Source: Acidobacteriota bacterium (GTDB taxonomy: Bacteria > Acidobacteriota > Blastocatellia > Pyrinomonadales > Pyrinomonadaceae). Taken from it: a stretch of 64,000 nt of DNA. Location: positions 62,001 through 126,000 of the forward strand of contig JAHBSK010000009.1 of the NCBI GenBank assembly GCA_019639175.1. The letters run 5' to 3'. Position 1 is the first letter of the stretch. Every line of letters begins with the position of its first letter. The translations under genes and the position numbers were made by a program. Positions 36,147 to 44,857 of the stretch are shown in pieces. The notes below the pieces were generated by a model. The model did no database searches. It had not been told where the DNA came from and saw only the letters and a program-made list of their open reading frames with translations.

Positions 36147-37181
36147 CTAAATGACCAGCATACAATCGCCATAGCTGTAAAAGCGATAATTTTCTTTTAC
36201 AGCATGTCTATATGCATTCATTATAAGTTCGTTGCCCGCAAATGCGGAAACGAGGACAAGCAATGAGCTTTTAGGCAAGTGAAAGTTGGTCAACAGGCCG
36301 TCTATCGCCCGAAACCTGTGTCCGGGAAGTATTGTCAGGTCGGCAAGTCCGTTTCCGGGCAGAAAATGATCGTGTGCGGAAAGCAGATATTCGAGCGTTC
36401 TGGTCGTCGTCGTGCCGACAGCGATGATGCGCCGCCCGTCTTGTTTTGCGGCATTGAGCCTTTCTGCCGTTTCCGGCGAAAGCGAAAAACGTTCAGGCAT
36501 CACACGATGACGGGCCAGGTCATCAACACGCACGGGTTCAAATGTTCCGTAGCCGACATGCAGGGTGATCTCAGCGACCTCGACCTTTCGGTCTCTTAGT
36601 ACATCCAATATTTCAGGCGTAAAATGCAGTCCGGCCGTCGGGGCCGCGATCGCTCCGCGATCTTTTGCATAAACGGTCTGGTATCTTTCGCGGTCGGTAT
36701 CAGGGCTTTCGCGCTGACGTTTTATGTAAGGCGGCAAAGGTGTCTTTCCATATCTGCTGAGCAATTCAAAGAAATCATCATCGTAGGAAAATTCAAAGAT
36801 GATAATACCGTCTTCTAACCTTTCTTTAACGGAGGCGCTAAAGTTTTCGCCTATTAGAACGTCGCTCCCGATCTTTAGCCGCTTTCCCGGACGAGCCAGA
36901 GCTTTCCAGGCGTTGTTGCCTATTGACTCAATAAGAAATATCTCAATATTGGCGCCGGTCTGCGTTTTGCCGAAAAGCCTTGCCGGAAATACGCGAGTGT
37001 TGTTCAGCACCAGCAGATCACCGGGTCGCAAGATGTCGGGAAGCGTTGAAAATACATGATCCTGGAACGTGCCTGCGGAGCGGTCAACAAAAAGCATCCG
37101 CGACGCGGAACGGTTCTCCAACGGCCTGTCGGCGATCAGTTCGTCGGGCAGTTCAAAATCGTGATCAGAAAGCTGAAGCAT
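36147..37181 (-). CDS. queA: S-adenosylmethionine:tRNA ribosyltransferase-isomerase
   Basis: Transfers the ribosyl part of SAM to preQ1 in tRNA to form epoxyqueuosine. The 344-residue product contains FELPDELIADRPLENR at the N-terminus, LLVLNNTRVFPARLFG, GAIAAPTAGLHFT, LHVGYGTFEPVR and TNFHLPKSSLLVLVSAFAG. It is the first gene of a probable queA-GNAT-thiE transcript. No preQ1 riboswitch was identified in the short upstream gap before the tRNA gene. Confidence 0.96.
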   Translation of the reverse strand: MLQLSDHDFELPDELIADRPLENRSASRMLFVDRSAGTFQDHVFSTLPDILRPGDLLVLNNTRVFPARLFGKTQTGANIEIFLIESIGNNAWKALARPGKRLKIGSDVLIGENFSASVKERLEDGIIIFEFSYDDDFFELLSRYGKTPLPPYIKRQRESPDTDRERYQTVYAKDRGAIAAPTAGLHFTPEILDVLRDRKVEVAEITLHVGYGTFEPVRVDDLARHRVMPERFSLSPETAERLNAAKQDGRRIIAVGTTTTRTLEYLLSAHDHFLPGNGLADLTILPGHRFRAIDGLLTNFHLPKSSLLVLVSAFAGNELIMNAYRHAVKENYRFYSYGDCMLVI

Positions 37182-37235
37182 TCAATAACGCTGTTGCGGG
37201 CATGTACAGAAAGCTGTTAAAGGTGGGCATAAACT

Positions 37236-37323
37236 TGGTGCCGGAGGTCGGACTCGAACCGACATGGGCGTAAAGCCCGCCAGATTTTGAGTCTGGTGCG
37301 TATACCAATTTCGCCACTCCGGC
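37236..37323 (-). tRNA. tRNA-Leu(CAA)
   Basis: On the minus strand the acceptor stem gccggag pairs with ctccggc, followed by discriminator A and an encoded CCA. The anticodon arm ccaga-ctcaaaa-tctgg gives anticodon CAA (reads UUG). A long variable arm (cgggctttacgccc) and the T-loop ggttcgagtcc are present, typical of class II leucine tRNA. The length is 88 nt with CCA. Confidence 0.96.
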
Positions 37324-37443
37324 GCGAACTAAAGATATTAAGCCCTATGGCTTGCCGAGGTCAAGACAATCAAGCGTTTCGGGCAGAAATTTGACAGGGA
37401 AAATCTAAACCGCTTCACGCCTGTTCGTTGTCATATCTGCCCG

Positions 37444-37746
37444 TTATTTGTCCAATTCGTCTATTTTGGCGGCGACGGCAAAGTCAACATCGGTTATTCC
37501 TTCCCGGTCGTGTGTCATCAGTTCAAGCTCCGCATAGCCCCAGCCGAATGTGATGTCAGGATGATGATCCGCGGCTTCGGCGATAGAGCCGACCTTGTTG
37601 ACAAAAGCAAGGCTTTCGGCAAAATTCTCAAATTCAGTACGTTTTCTGAGGCGTCCTTCGACAAATTTCCAGTCTTTAAGCTCGCTGAGCCGTTCGTTGA
37701 CCTCAGCATCGGAAAGTTTTTTGCGTTCCATTTGTTTATGCTCCAA
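37444..37746 (-). CDS. Pterin-4-alpha-carbinolamine dehydratase
   Basis: A 100-residue enzyme that dehydrates 4a-hydroxytetrahydropterin, recycling the cofactor of aromatic amino acid hydroxylases. It shows the family order: LSDAEVNERLSELKDWKFVEGRL, FENFAESLAFVNKVGSIAEAADHHPDI (active-site HHPD) and THDREGITDVDFAVAAKID. The start may be Met1 or Met6 (MERKKL). No aromatic hydroxylase is in the window. Confidence 0.93.
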   Translation of the reverse strand: MEHKQMERKKLSDAEVNERLSELKDWKFVEGRLRKRTEFENFAESLAFVNKVGSIAEAADHHPDITFGWGYAELELMTHDREGITDVDFAVAAKIDELDK

Positions 37747-37801
37747 AACGGTTAGGCTATACTATGGTTTTATATAATACAACGATAAGATGCGAGCCTA
37801 T

Positions 37802-38335
37802 ATGAACAACAGAGCTTATTTATTGATATTGGTTTTGATCGCAGCGGCGATGGCAGGCGCCTGTTCAGGCCCGGACAAACCGGCAACGCCGCTTGAAACA
37901 CTTCAGACCTACACAAAGGCGATGAAGAGAAAAGACCTGACGGCAATGAAGCTTTTACTGTCAGCGGACTCAATAAAAATGTACGAGGCCGAGGCAAAGT
38001 CGCAGGGCGTTCCCCTTGATGAGATCATAAAACGTGAAGCTCTCGTAGGTGAAAACCAGAAAACCTTTGAATTCAAAGATGAAAAGATCGATGAAAAAGC
38101 AGCTACCATCGAGGTAAAGAATTCATTCGGCAACTGGGAAACCATCTATTTCGTTAATGAGGACGATCAGTGGAAAATTGACAAAAAAGGCAGTTCGGAG
38201 CGAATGATCCGCGAGATAGAAGAACTGAACCGCCAAAGGCTTGACGACGCCATCAATCAGGGCCGGCAAGACCCTGATCCTATGGCGTCGCCCACACCGA
38301 TAGAGGATTTTCCGGTTCCGGACCATAAGGATTAG
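37802..38335 (+). CDS. Putative lipoprotein, DUF4878/NTF2-like
   Basis: A protein of about 177 residues (frame open to 37790) with a hydrophobic leader ending in a lipobox (AAAMAGAC). Residues about 35-140 look like the NTF2-related DUF4878 domain: TPLETLQTYTKAMKRKDLTAMKLLLS at the start and a WETIYFVNEDDQWKID strand pair at the end. The C-terminus is Asp/Pro-rich. It lies 21 bp ahead of the DUF1015 gene on the same strand. Function unknown. Confidence 0.7.
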   Translation: MNNRAYLLILVLIAAAMAGACSGPDKPATPLETLQTYTKAMKRKDLTAMKLLLSADSIKMYEAEAKSQGVPLDEIIKREALVGENQKTFEFKDEKIDEKAATIEVKNSFGNWETIYFVNEDDQWKIDKKGSSERMIREIEELNRQRLDDAINQGRQDPDPMASPTPIEDFPVPDHKD

Positions 38336-38356
38336 CAGCATTGAAAAGGAGTTAAA

Positions 38357-39562
38357 GTGGCAATCGTAAAACCATTTCGAGCCTTGAGGCCCGACGAGGA
38401 AAAAGTTCAGAACGTCGCAAGCGTCCCGTACGATGTTATCTATGAGGAAGAGGTCCGCGCGGTCACGGCAGAAAATCCGCTCAGTTTTTTGCGGATAAGC
38501 CGGGCCGAGGCGGAATGTGAGAATTCCGTGGACACGGATCACAAGCGGTCACGCGAAAATTTTGAGGACTTTATAAAACGCGGCGTGCTTGTACAGGACG
38601 AAGACCCGGCGTTTTATCTCTATCGCCTTACGGCGGCTGACGGACACGCTCAAACAGGAATTGTCGCGGGCTGCTCGCTCGAAGAGTATGAGCACGGCAA
38701 GATAAAAAAGCATGAAAAGACACGTCCTGACAAGGTCGAGGACAGAAAATCCCACATGCTGGCACTACGGGCACAGACCGGGCTGATATTTTTGGCATAT
38801 CGTGAAACACCGGCGATAGATGCAATTATTTCTGATGTTACAAGCCAACCGGCGCTTTATGATTTTGTCGCTGATGACGGTGTCAGACAGACGGTTTGGA
38901 AAATGAGCGAAACAGAGAGGCTGGCAAATGCCTTTGCCGAGGTCGATGCCCTGTATGTCGCAGACGGCCATCACCGCATAGAGAGCGCATATCAGGCGCG
39001 AAATGCCATCGGCGACGCGTCGTCAGGCAGCGAACATGAATATGTAATGGCGGGTGTTTTTCCGGCCCGTGACCTTCGCATATTGGCATACAATCGGATC
39101 GTGCGCGGTTATGAGGATCTTTCCGATAGGGACATCCTCGACGCCATCGCCAAAAATTTTTCTGTCAGGGAAACTTCCGTTAAGATCCCCGCAAAACGCG
39201 GCGATGTATGTATGTATCTTGGCGGCAAATGGCATGAAATGAGCTTTGTCGGGACATTGCCGGCGGATGCGGGGCCAACGGACCGGCTTGATGTCAGCAT
39301 CGTCCAGCATTACATAATGGAACCGGTTTTTGGGATCGGCGACCCGAGAACGGATGAGCGTATAGGTTTTGTCGGCGGCGCTCGCGGCACCGAGGAACTG
39401 GAGCATTTGGTTGACAGCGGCGAGGCACGTGCTGCATTTTCACTGTTTCCGACGACGATGGACGACCTCCTTGCGGTTTCGGACATGGGCGAGATAATGC
39501 CGCCGAAATCGACATGGTTCGAACCGAAACTGAAGGACGGACTTTTTATTCATCGGATCTGA
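38357..39562 (+). CDS. DUF1015 family protein
   Basis: A 401-residue cytoplasmic protein with a GTG start preceded by aaggag. Hallmarks of DUF1015 are AIVKPFRALRPDEEKVQNVASVPYDVI at the N-terminus, NPLSFLRISRAE, YLYRLTAADGHAQTGIVAGC, HEKTRPDKVEDR and the central YVADGHHRIESAYQ motif. The DGHHR segment resembles ParB/sulfiredoxin-fold nucleotide sites; relatives have been linked to serine phosphorylation, but I cannot assign that role here. Confidence 0.88.
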   Translation: MAIVKPFRALRPDEEKVQNVASVPYDVIYEEEVRAVTAENPLSFLRISRAEAECENSVDTDHKRSRENFEDFIKRGVLVQDEDPAFYLYRLTAADGHAQTGIVAGCSLEEYEHGKIKKHEKTRPDKVEDRKSHMLALRAQTGLIFLAYRETPAIDAIISDVTSQPALYDFVADDGVRQTVWKMSETERLANAFAEVDALYVADGHHRIESAYQARNAIGDASSGSEHEYVMAGVFPARDLRILAYNRIVRGYEDLSDRDILDAIAKNFSVRETSVKIPAKRGDVCMYLGGKWHEMSFVGTLPADAGPTDRLDVSIVQHYIMEPVFGIGDPRTDERIGFVGGARGTEELEHLVDSGEARAAFSLFPTTMDDLLAVSDMGEIMPPKSTWFEPKLKDGLFIHRI

Positions 39563-39592
39563 CCTGAGCGGCCGCAATATTTCATTTACGTT

Positions 39593-40234
39593 ATGAACAA
39601 ACACGAGCTTGCAGATCTGCGTAGGGATTTTGCGGTAGGAGGACTCTCGGAATCTGACATTGCCGCGAATCCTTTCGAGCAGTTTGCCGTTTGGATGAAT
39701 GACGCGCTCAAAGCGGACATTATCGACGCGAACGCGATGACGGTTTCGACCGTCGGCGAGGACGGACGGCCTTCGGTTAGGGTCGTTCTGCTGAAATACT
39801 ACGGTGAGGAAGGCTTTGCATTTTTCACAAATTACGAGAGCAAAAAAGGCCGTGACCTGACAGCAAACCCTTTCGCCGCAATGCATTTTTTCTGGCCGCA
39901 GCTTGACCGTCAGGTTGCCGTTTATGGCCGAGTCGAGAAAACATCTCGTGAGGAATCGGAAAAATATTTCAAATCACGCCCGGTCGATAGCAGAATTGCC
40001 GCGTGGGCTTCTGCTCAAAGCCGCGTGATCGAGTCGCGCGATGTTCTGGACAAAAGATTTGAAGAATACAAGGAACAGTTCGGTCACGATGTTCCGCTGC
40101 CGCCATTTTGGGGCGGCTTTCGCCTGACACCGGAAAGATTCGAGTTCTGGCAAGGCCGTCAGAACCGCCTGCATGACCGCATTTGCTATCAGCAGGACGG
40201 CGATGCGTGGACGATCACGCGCTTGTCCCCGTGA
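39593..40234 (+). CDS. pdxH: Pyridoxamine 5'-phosphate oxidase
   Basis: An FMN enzyme that oxidises pyridoxine or pyridoxamine phosphate to PLP. The 213-residue product carries NAMTVSTVGEDGRPSVRVVLLKYY, GFAFFTNYESKKGRDLTANP, QVAVYGRVEKTSREESEKYF, SRIAAWASAQS and the C-terminal WGGFRLTPERFEFWQGRQNRLHDR signature. Typical length and complete. It stands alone, 30 bp after DUF1015. Confidence 0.96.
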   Translation: MNKHELADLRRDFAVGGLSESDIAANPFEQFAVWMNDALKADIIDANAMTVSTVGEDGRPSVRVVLLKYYGEEGFAFFTNYESKKGRDLTANPFAAMHFFWPQLDRQVAVYGRVEKTSREESEKYFKSRPVDSRIAAWASAQSRVIESRDVLDKRFEEYKEQFGHDVPLPPFWGGFRLTPERFEFWQGRQNRLHDRICYQQDGDAWTITRLSP

Positions 40235-40388
40235 CCGAGGAAACCTCGAATCATTTCCAAACAGGATCGCCTCGTTCTCGAACTCAAAATGCAGTGTCTG
40301 CTTCAAATTCATCATAGGGGTTGTCCTCTTTCCTGTATTTGTCGATAATTTAGACGTTGGCCCCCTGAGTATTTCTTCCAAAATTTTT

Positions 40389-40907
40389 ATGATCGAGACC
40401 GAACGCCTCTTTTTTCGCAAATTCACTGAAGCCGATCTGCCGTGGCTTATTGAAAATCGTTCACCGGCGGCGGTCAATCGCTACCTCGGCGGTGTGAAGA
40501 TGCAAAATCCGGAAGCCCTAGCCGTCCGCATAAGATTTTATATGGACTGCTATGACAAACACGGTGTCGGAATGTATGCGATGGGTTTGAAGGAAACCGG
40601 TGAGCTTATAGGGTCGAGCGGCTTGCAGCCGCTTGAAGAGACCGGCGAGATAGAGGTAGGTTACAATCTCGCTGAAAAACACTGGCGGCAGGGCTACGGT
40701 TACGAATGTGCAATGGGCTGGCTGAAATACGGTTTTGAAACCGCCGGACTGGAACGCATAGTCGCGGTCGCCCATCCTGAGAACACAGGTTCGTGGCGCA
40801 TAATGGAAAAATGCGGAATGAAGTTTGAAGGCCGCCAGACGCATTATGGAATGGAATGTGTTTTGTATGCGATATCCGCAGAAACGTGGAATAATGTTTC
40901 CCGTTGA
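40389..40907 (+). CDS. GNAT family N-acetyltransferase (RimJ/RimL-like)
   Basis: A 172-residue acyltransferase. The frame is open back to 40173 over the pdxH end, but the family start IETERLFFRKFTEADLPWL sets the ATG at 40389. It has LIGSSGLQPLEETGEIEVGYNLAEKHWRQGYGYECAMGWL (acetyl-CoA loop RQGYGYE) and AVAHPENTGSWRIMEKCGMKFEG, the RimJ/RimL Acetyltransf_3 pattern. The substrate is unknown. It is followed after 12 bp by a membrane protein gene. Confidence 0.9.
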   Translation: MIETERLFFRKFTEADLPWLIENRSPAAVNRYLGGVKMQNPEALAVRIRFYMDCYDKHGVGMYAMGLKETGELIGSSGLQPLEETGEIEVGYNLAEKHWRQGYGYECAMGWLKYGFETAGLERIVAVAHPENTGSWRIMEKCGMKFEGRQTHYGMECVLYAISAETWNNVSR

Positions 40908-40919
40908 TCTATAAAAACC

Positions 40920-41444
40920 ATGCAGCCCAGTTATCCAAAATTGATATTCGCCATTGTGGCTACGCTGTATTTTCTCTGGATAGCCTATGATCCTATGCAG
41001 GGCAGTTTTCTTGACCTTGTCGATCTGCCTATTCACGAAACAGGGCATCTGCTTTTTCAACCGTTCGGCGAATTTATGATGATCGCTGGCGGGACGATAT
41101 TTCAGATATTCTTTCCGGCCGTTTTTGTGGGATATTTTATTTGGCAGCAGAAACCATATTCGGCCGCGATGGTGCTTTTCTGGGTCGGGCAGAGCATGTT
41201 TCACGTTTGGGTCTATGCCGCTGACGCAGTTGTTATGCAGCTGATGCTGACGAGCGGCATGACCGGTTCGGAAGGCGGTTTTCACGACTGGAACTATATG
41301 CTGACCGAGTTTGCCATTTTGCATCAAACCAAAACGGTTGCCGGCATCATAAGGGCGATAGCAACACTTACCACGATTACAGCGGCCGTGCTTTCGATCT
41401 ACTATTCGTTTGTGCCGGAGGCCGACACCGACCTCGATCTATGA
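40920..41444 (+). CDS. Integral membrane protein with HExxH motif
   Basis: A 174-residue protein with four to five hydrophobic segments. Between the first and second it has DLPIHETGHLLFQPFG, an HExxH zinc-protease motif at a membrane boundary, followed by a GGTIFQIFFP helix, a charged GGFHDWNYML loop and a C-terminal helix. This resembles small M50-like membrane metalloproteases, but the usual second ligand motif (LDG) is not evident. Its stop overlaps the next SDR gene start by 4 bp (ATGA), so translation is coupled. Proteolytic activity is a guess. Confidence 0.6.
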   Translation: MQPSYPKLIFAIVATLYFLWIAYDPMQGSFLDLVDLPIHETGHLLFQPFGEFMMIAGGTIFQIFFPAVFVGYFIWQQKPYSAAMVLFWVGQSMFHVWVYAADAVVMQLMLTSGMTGSEGGFHDWNYMLTEFAILHQTKTVAGIIRAIATLTTITAAVLSIYYSFVPEADTDLDL

Positions 41445-42226
41445 GCTATACTTTGATAACAGGAGCTTCGGGCGGCATCGGAGAGGCATTTGCGCGCAGG
41501 CTGGCAAAGGATGGCCGTGACCTGATCCTGGTCGCGCGTTCGGGTGAGAAGCTGGAAGCTCTGTGCAGAGAACTCGAAGATGGATTCTCAGTAAAGGCGG
41601 AACACATTGTTCAGGACCTTGCGGAACCTAATGCCGATAAACGCATTTTTGATGAGACAGAGCGGTCAGGCTGGGAAGTTGAATGGCTCATTAACAACGC
41701 CGGATTTGGTTCGCAGGGCGATTTTGCAGAGCTTTCCATTGAACGTGAACTGGAGATGATCCGCCTGAACATAACCGCACTTGTAGGGATGACGCATCGC
41801 TATCTGGGAAAGATGCGTGAACGCGGTTCAGGCACGATCATAAACATTTCTTCGGCGGCGGGATTTCAGCCGGTTCCGTTCATGGCAACATACGCCGCCA
41901 CAAAGGCTTTTGTTACATCATTTACAGAAGCAATAGCCGAGGAAAACCGTCCTTTTGGAATAAAGATACTGGCGGTTTGTCCCGGTTCCACAAGGACAAA
42001 TTTCTTCAATGCGTCGGGCATTGAAAGGGCGACCACGTTCAAAGGACAGCAAACGGTCGAGGATGTAGTTGAAACTACTTTGAGGGCGGTCAAAACAGGA
42101 CGCGCAAAAGTTATTTCAGGCTGGGCGAATTTTGCGGTGGCTGCCGCAGCCAATTTTATGCCAAATGCACTGATCACAAGAATAGTTTCACGCGGACTGC
42201 GTTCGCGTTATCAAAAAAAGATATGA
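41441..42226 (+). CDS. SDR family oxidoreductase (YqjQ/DltE-like)
   Basis: A 261-residue classical SDR with TGASGGIGEAFARRLAKDGRDLILVARS (the R following beta-2 favours NADP), NNAGFGSQGDF, SSAAGFQPVPFMATYAATKAFVTSF (Ser, Tyr and Lys of the active site) and CPGSTRTNFF. This is the branch often named YqjQ/DltE, with unknown substrates. It overlaps the genes before and after by 4 bp each, placing it in the middle of a tight three-gene operon. Confidence 0.9.
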   Translation: MSYTLITGASGGIGEAFARRLAKDGRDLILVARSGEKLEALCRELEDGFSVKAEHIVQDLAEPNADKRIFDETERSGWEVEWLINNAGFGSQGDFAELSIERELEMIRLNITALVGMTHRYLGKMRERGSGTIINISSAAGFQPVPFMATYAATKAFVTSFTEAIAEENRPFGIKILAVCPGSTRTNFFNASGIERATTFKGQQTVEDVVETTLRAVKTGRAKVISGWANFAVAAAANFMPNALITRIVSRGLRSRYQKKI

Positions 42227-43053
42227 AGGTCACGGTACTCGGCAGCGGTTCAACCGGAAATGCCGTGCTTATTTCCAGCGATACGACCAACGTTCTGGTC
42301 GATGCCGGTTTGAGCGCGAGAGAGATCTTGCGCCGTTTGTCAGAGGTCGGCGTTGCGTCGGACAAACTGGACGCGATACTCATCACTCACGAACATGGCG
42401 ATCACGCCGGCGGCCTTCGCGTGCTTCTTTCTCAGGTCGGATGTCCCGTTTTTATGTCCGGCGCGACCGAAGATGCCTATTATTCAAACAGGAAAATTGA
42501 TGCCAAAGGAAACGGAGAAGGCATAAAACGCCGCGACGCCTTAAAGGGACGGACAGCCGATATTGTTTCAGATCAGGAATTCAGGATCGGCGATATAGAT
42601 TTTGAGCCTTTTTCGCTTCCGCACGATGCGGCTGATAATTTCGGCTTTGTCGCAAAACACCACGGGACAAAGATAGCCACGGCCATGGATCTCGGCCATT
42701 TCACACCTTTGATAAAAGAGAAACTGCTTGGCTGTGATGTCATTGTGGTCGAATCAAACCACAGCCGCGATATGCTGCGGACCTGTTCGGTCTATTCCTG
42801 GGAACTTAAACAGAGAATAGCCGCAAAGACGGGACATTTATCAAACGAAGACCTGGCTGATTGGCTGACAGACGGATTTGACGGTTCGGCAAGGCATATC
42901 GTTTTGACGCATCTTTCGCAAAGGGCGAACGACCCGCATCTTGCACGAATAACGGCCGAATCGGCTCTTAAAATGAGGTCGCCTCTTTTTCGAGCAGAAA
43001 CCACAATAACCATCTCAGCGCCAAAGTCACCGACGCCGTGGATATATTTGTAA
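42223..43053 (+). CDS. MBL-fold metallohydrolase, WalJ/YycJ-like
   Basis: A 276-residue metallo-beta-lactamase-fold protein. KVTVLGSGSTGNAVLI and LVDAGLSAREI open the fold; the dinuclear metal site includes ITHEHGDHAGGL, the Asp in TAMDLGHF and the His in HLSQRAND. The gap between motifs and NHSRDMLR match the YycJ/WalJ subfamily, implicated in DNA repair and replication-associated phosphodiester cleavage. It overlaps the upstream SDR by 4 bp. Confidence 0.88.
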   Translation: MKVTVLGSGSTGNAVLISSDTTNVLVDAGLSAREILRRLSEVGVASDKLDAILITHEHGDHAGGLRVLLSQVGCPVFMSGATEDAYYSNRKIDAKGNGEGIKRRDALKGRTADIVSDQEFRIGDIDFEPFSLPHDAADNFGFVAKHHGTKIATAMDLGHFTPLIKEKLLGCDVIVVESNHSRDMLRTCSVYSWELKQRIAAKTGHLSNEDLADWLTDGFDGSARHIVLTHLSQRANDPHLARITAESALKMRSPLFRAETTITISAPKSPTPWIYL

Positions 43054-43180
43054 AAAGGGTGTGTTTCACCGGCATTTGTGAGTTGGTCGCAAACAGAGCA
43101 TGTGCTATCCTTTTTCAAAATCCGGTAGTACTTTCATTTGATCATTTACAATTTAAAACTAATTCAAAGGAGCTGAATAC

Positions 43181-43513
43181 ATGGCGGGAAAATTTGAGAT
43201 AAAAGTAGGAAAAAACGGAAAGACCCATTTTAACCTTAAAGCATCGAACGGTCAGATAATTCTGACCAGCGAAAAATATGAATCGCGTAAAAGCTGTGAG
43301 AACGGAATTGAATCCGTAAGAAAAAACTCTGGCAACGACGCACGTTTTGAACGCAAAACAGCAAAGGACGGCTCGCCTTATTTTGTGCTGAAGGCCGCTA
43401 ACGGCGAGGTCATCGGCAAGAGCGAGATGTATAAGACCAAGGCGTCGATGGAGAATGGCATCGCATCAGTAGGAAAGAACGCACCGGACGCTGCTGTTGT
43501 CGATGCAAAGTAA
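43181..43513 (+). CDS. YegP family protein (two DUF1508 repeats)
   Basis: A 110-residue protein made of two DUF1508 repeats: FEIKVGKNGKTHFNLKASNG with YESRKSCENGIESV, then FERKTAKDGSPYFVLKAANG with YKTKASMENGIASV. The fold is a small alpha/beta unit of unknown function, common in proteobacteria and environmental genomes. A good ribosome binding site (aaggag) precedes the ATG. A hairpin terminator follows at 43547. Confidence 0.93.
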   Translation: MAGKFEIKVGKNGKTHFNLKASNGQIILTSEKYESRKSCENGIESVRKNSGNDARFERKTAKDGSPYFVLKAANGEVIGKSEMYKTKASMENGIASVGKNAPDAAVVDAK

Positions 43514-43546
43514 ATTAAAGATCTTTTGGGATAGATCTTCGAAAGC

Positions 43547-43573
43547 AGCCCTGGCTTTTTCGCCGGGGCTTTT
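43547..43573 (+). terminator. Rho-independent terminator after YegP gene
   Basis: agccctggc (43547-43555) pairs with gccggggct (43562-43570) with one G-U pair and a tttttc loop, followed by a short T-run. It ends 16 bp before the next ATG at 43589. Confidence 0.75.
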
Positions 43574-43588
43574 CAAATTCTTAAGTGT

Positions 43589-44767
43589 ATGAAAAAGCGA
43601 ACCCGTCTCGGCATCGAGGTTTTGTTGAATGAAAAGATAGATGTGTTGAAAGGACAGCGCATCGGACTGGTCTGCAATCAGGCGTCGGTTTTGCCCGACA
43701 GTTTCCGCCACGCGGCGGATGTGTTCTTTGAACATCCTGAAATAGATCTGACGACACTGTTCGGGCCGCAGCACGGCATTCGCGGTGATGTTCAATACAA
43801 CATGATCGAAACGCCGCATGTCCGCGACGCGCGCACCGGCATAATGGTCTATTCGCTCTACAGCGAAGTGCGCGAGCCGACAGAAGAGATGCTGGCAGAT
43901 GTGGATACGATAGTTGTCGATCTTCAGGACGTCGGCTGCCGCATATATACGTTCGTTTACACGATGGCGAACTGTATGCGTGCCGCAGCCAAATATGGCA
44001 AACGCGTGGTCGTATGCGATCGACCTAACCCGATAAACGGCAACGCTATCGAAGGCAACATTACCGAAGACGAATTCACATCGTTCGTCGGGCAATTCGC
44101 CTTGCCGACACGCCACGGAATGACCATCGGCGAGCTTGCGAAAATGTTCAATGAGCATTTCGGCATCGGCTGTGACCTCGAGGTGATCGAGATGACGGAC
44201 TGGAGCCGAGAGATGTGGGGCGAAGACACCGGCCTGCCGTGGATCTTGCCGTCACCGAACATCCCCGATGTCGATACGTGCGTCGTTTTTCCCGCGACCG
44301 TTCATCTCGAGGGCACAGAGCTTTCCGAAGGCCGCGGCACAACGCTGCCTTTCTTCCTTAACGGCGCCCCGTTCATTGACGCTTATGCGTGGGCGGCTGA
44401 ATTGCGCAACTTCGATCTGCCCGGCGTTGCTTTCCGCGAAGCATATTTTCAGCCGACCTTCTGCGAATTTGCCGGCCAGACCTGCGGCGGCGTGCAGCTT
44501 CACATTACCGACCGCAACGCTTTTACGCCCGTCATCACCGGCGTCGCCATGGTAAAGACCGCATACGATCTTTACCCCGATCATTTCCAGTGGCGGCAGA
44601 ATGACTACGAATACGAATTCGGCAAAAACCCTTTCGATGTCGTCTGCGGCACCGACAAGATCCGCAAAGCTATCGAAACAGGCGTTTCTCTGAAAGAGAT
44701 CGAAGATTCGTGGGTGGAAGGATTAAAGGAGTTTGACGAGATCAGAAAACCGTATCTGTTGTATTGA
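43589..44767 (+). CDS. DUF1343 (NamZ-like exo-beta-N-acetylmuramidase) protein
   Basis: A 392-residue protein of the DUF1343 family, whose characterised member NamZ releases N-acetylmuramic acid from peptidoglycan fragments. It shows GIEVLLNEKIDVLKGQRIGLVCNQ, LFGPQHGIRGDVQ, VDTIVVDLQDVGCRIYTFVYTMA, VVCDRPNPINGN and the C-terminal LEGTELSEGRGTTLPF. Unlike many relatives it starts directly with the domain (KKRTRLG) and has no signal peptide, suggesting a cytoplasmic role in wall recycling. The gene ends against a convergent HerA-like gene. Confidence 0.88.
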   Translation: MKKRTRLGIEVLLNEKIDVLKGQRIGLVCNQASVLPDSFRHAADVFFEHPEIDLTTLFGPQHGIRGDVQYNMIETPHVRDARTGIMVYSLYSEVREPTEEMLADVDTIVVDLQDVGCRIYTFVYTMANCMRAAAKYGKRVVVCDRPNPINGNAIEGNITEDEFTSFVGQFALPTRHGMTIGELAKMFNEHFGIGCDLEVIEMTDWSREMWGEDTGLPWILPSPNIPDVDTCVVFPATVHLEGTELSEGRGTTLPFFLNGAPFIDAYAWAAELRNFDLPGVAFREAYFQPTFCEFAGQTCGGVQLHITDRNAFTPVITGVAMVKTAYDLYPDHFQWRQNDYEYEFGKNPFDVVCGTDKIRKAIETGVSLKEIEDSWVEGLKEFDEIRKPYLLY

Positions 44768-44779
44768 CTTTTTGCCTCT

Positions 44780-44850
44780 TTTAACCGCATAGGGACATAA
44801 AACACATAGGATTCAACGGTCTAAGTGTTTTATATCCCCATGAGGTTAAA
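44780..44850. repeat. Convergent intergenic hairpin, 26-bp arms
   Basis: 44780-44805 and 44825-44850 are complementary at 23 of 26 positions (tttaaccgcataggg against the reverse of ccccatgaggttaaa). It fills the gap between the convergent DUF1343 and HerA-like genes. It could stop transcription from both sides, but there is no U-rich tail. Confidence 0.85.
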
Positions 44851-44857
44851 CTTTAGT

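Noticed and set aside
37236..37323. tRNA-Leu as an integration site for a genomic island
   Set aside because: No integrase and no repeat of the tRNA 3' end were found nearby; flanking genes are housekeeping.
39440..39886. 148-codon minus-strand frame across the DUF1015-pdxH junction
   Set aside because: It is antisense to two conserved genes and has Arg/Cys/His-rich composition typical of shadow frames.
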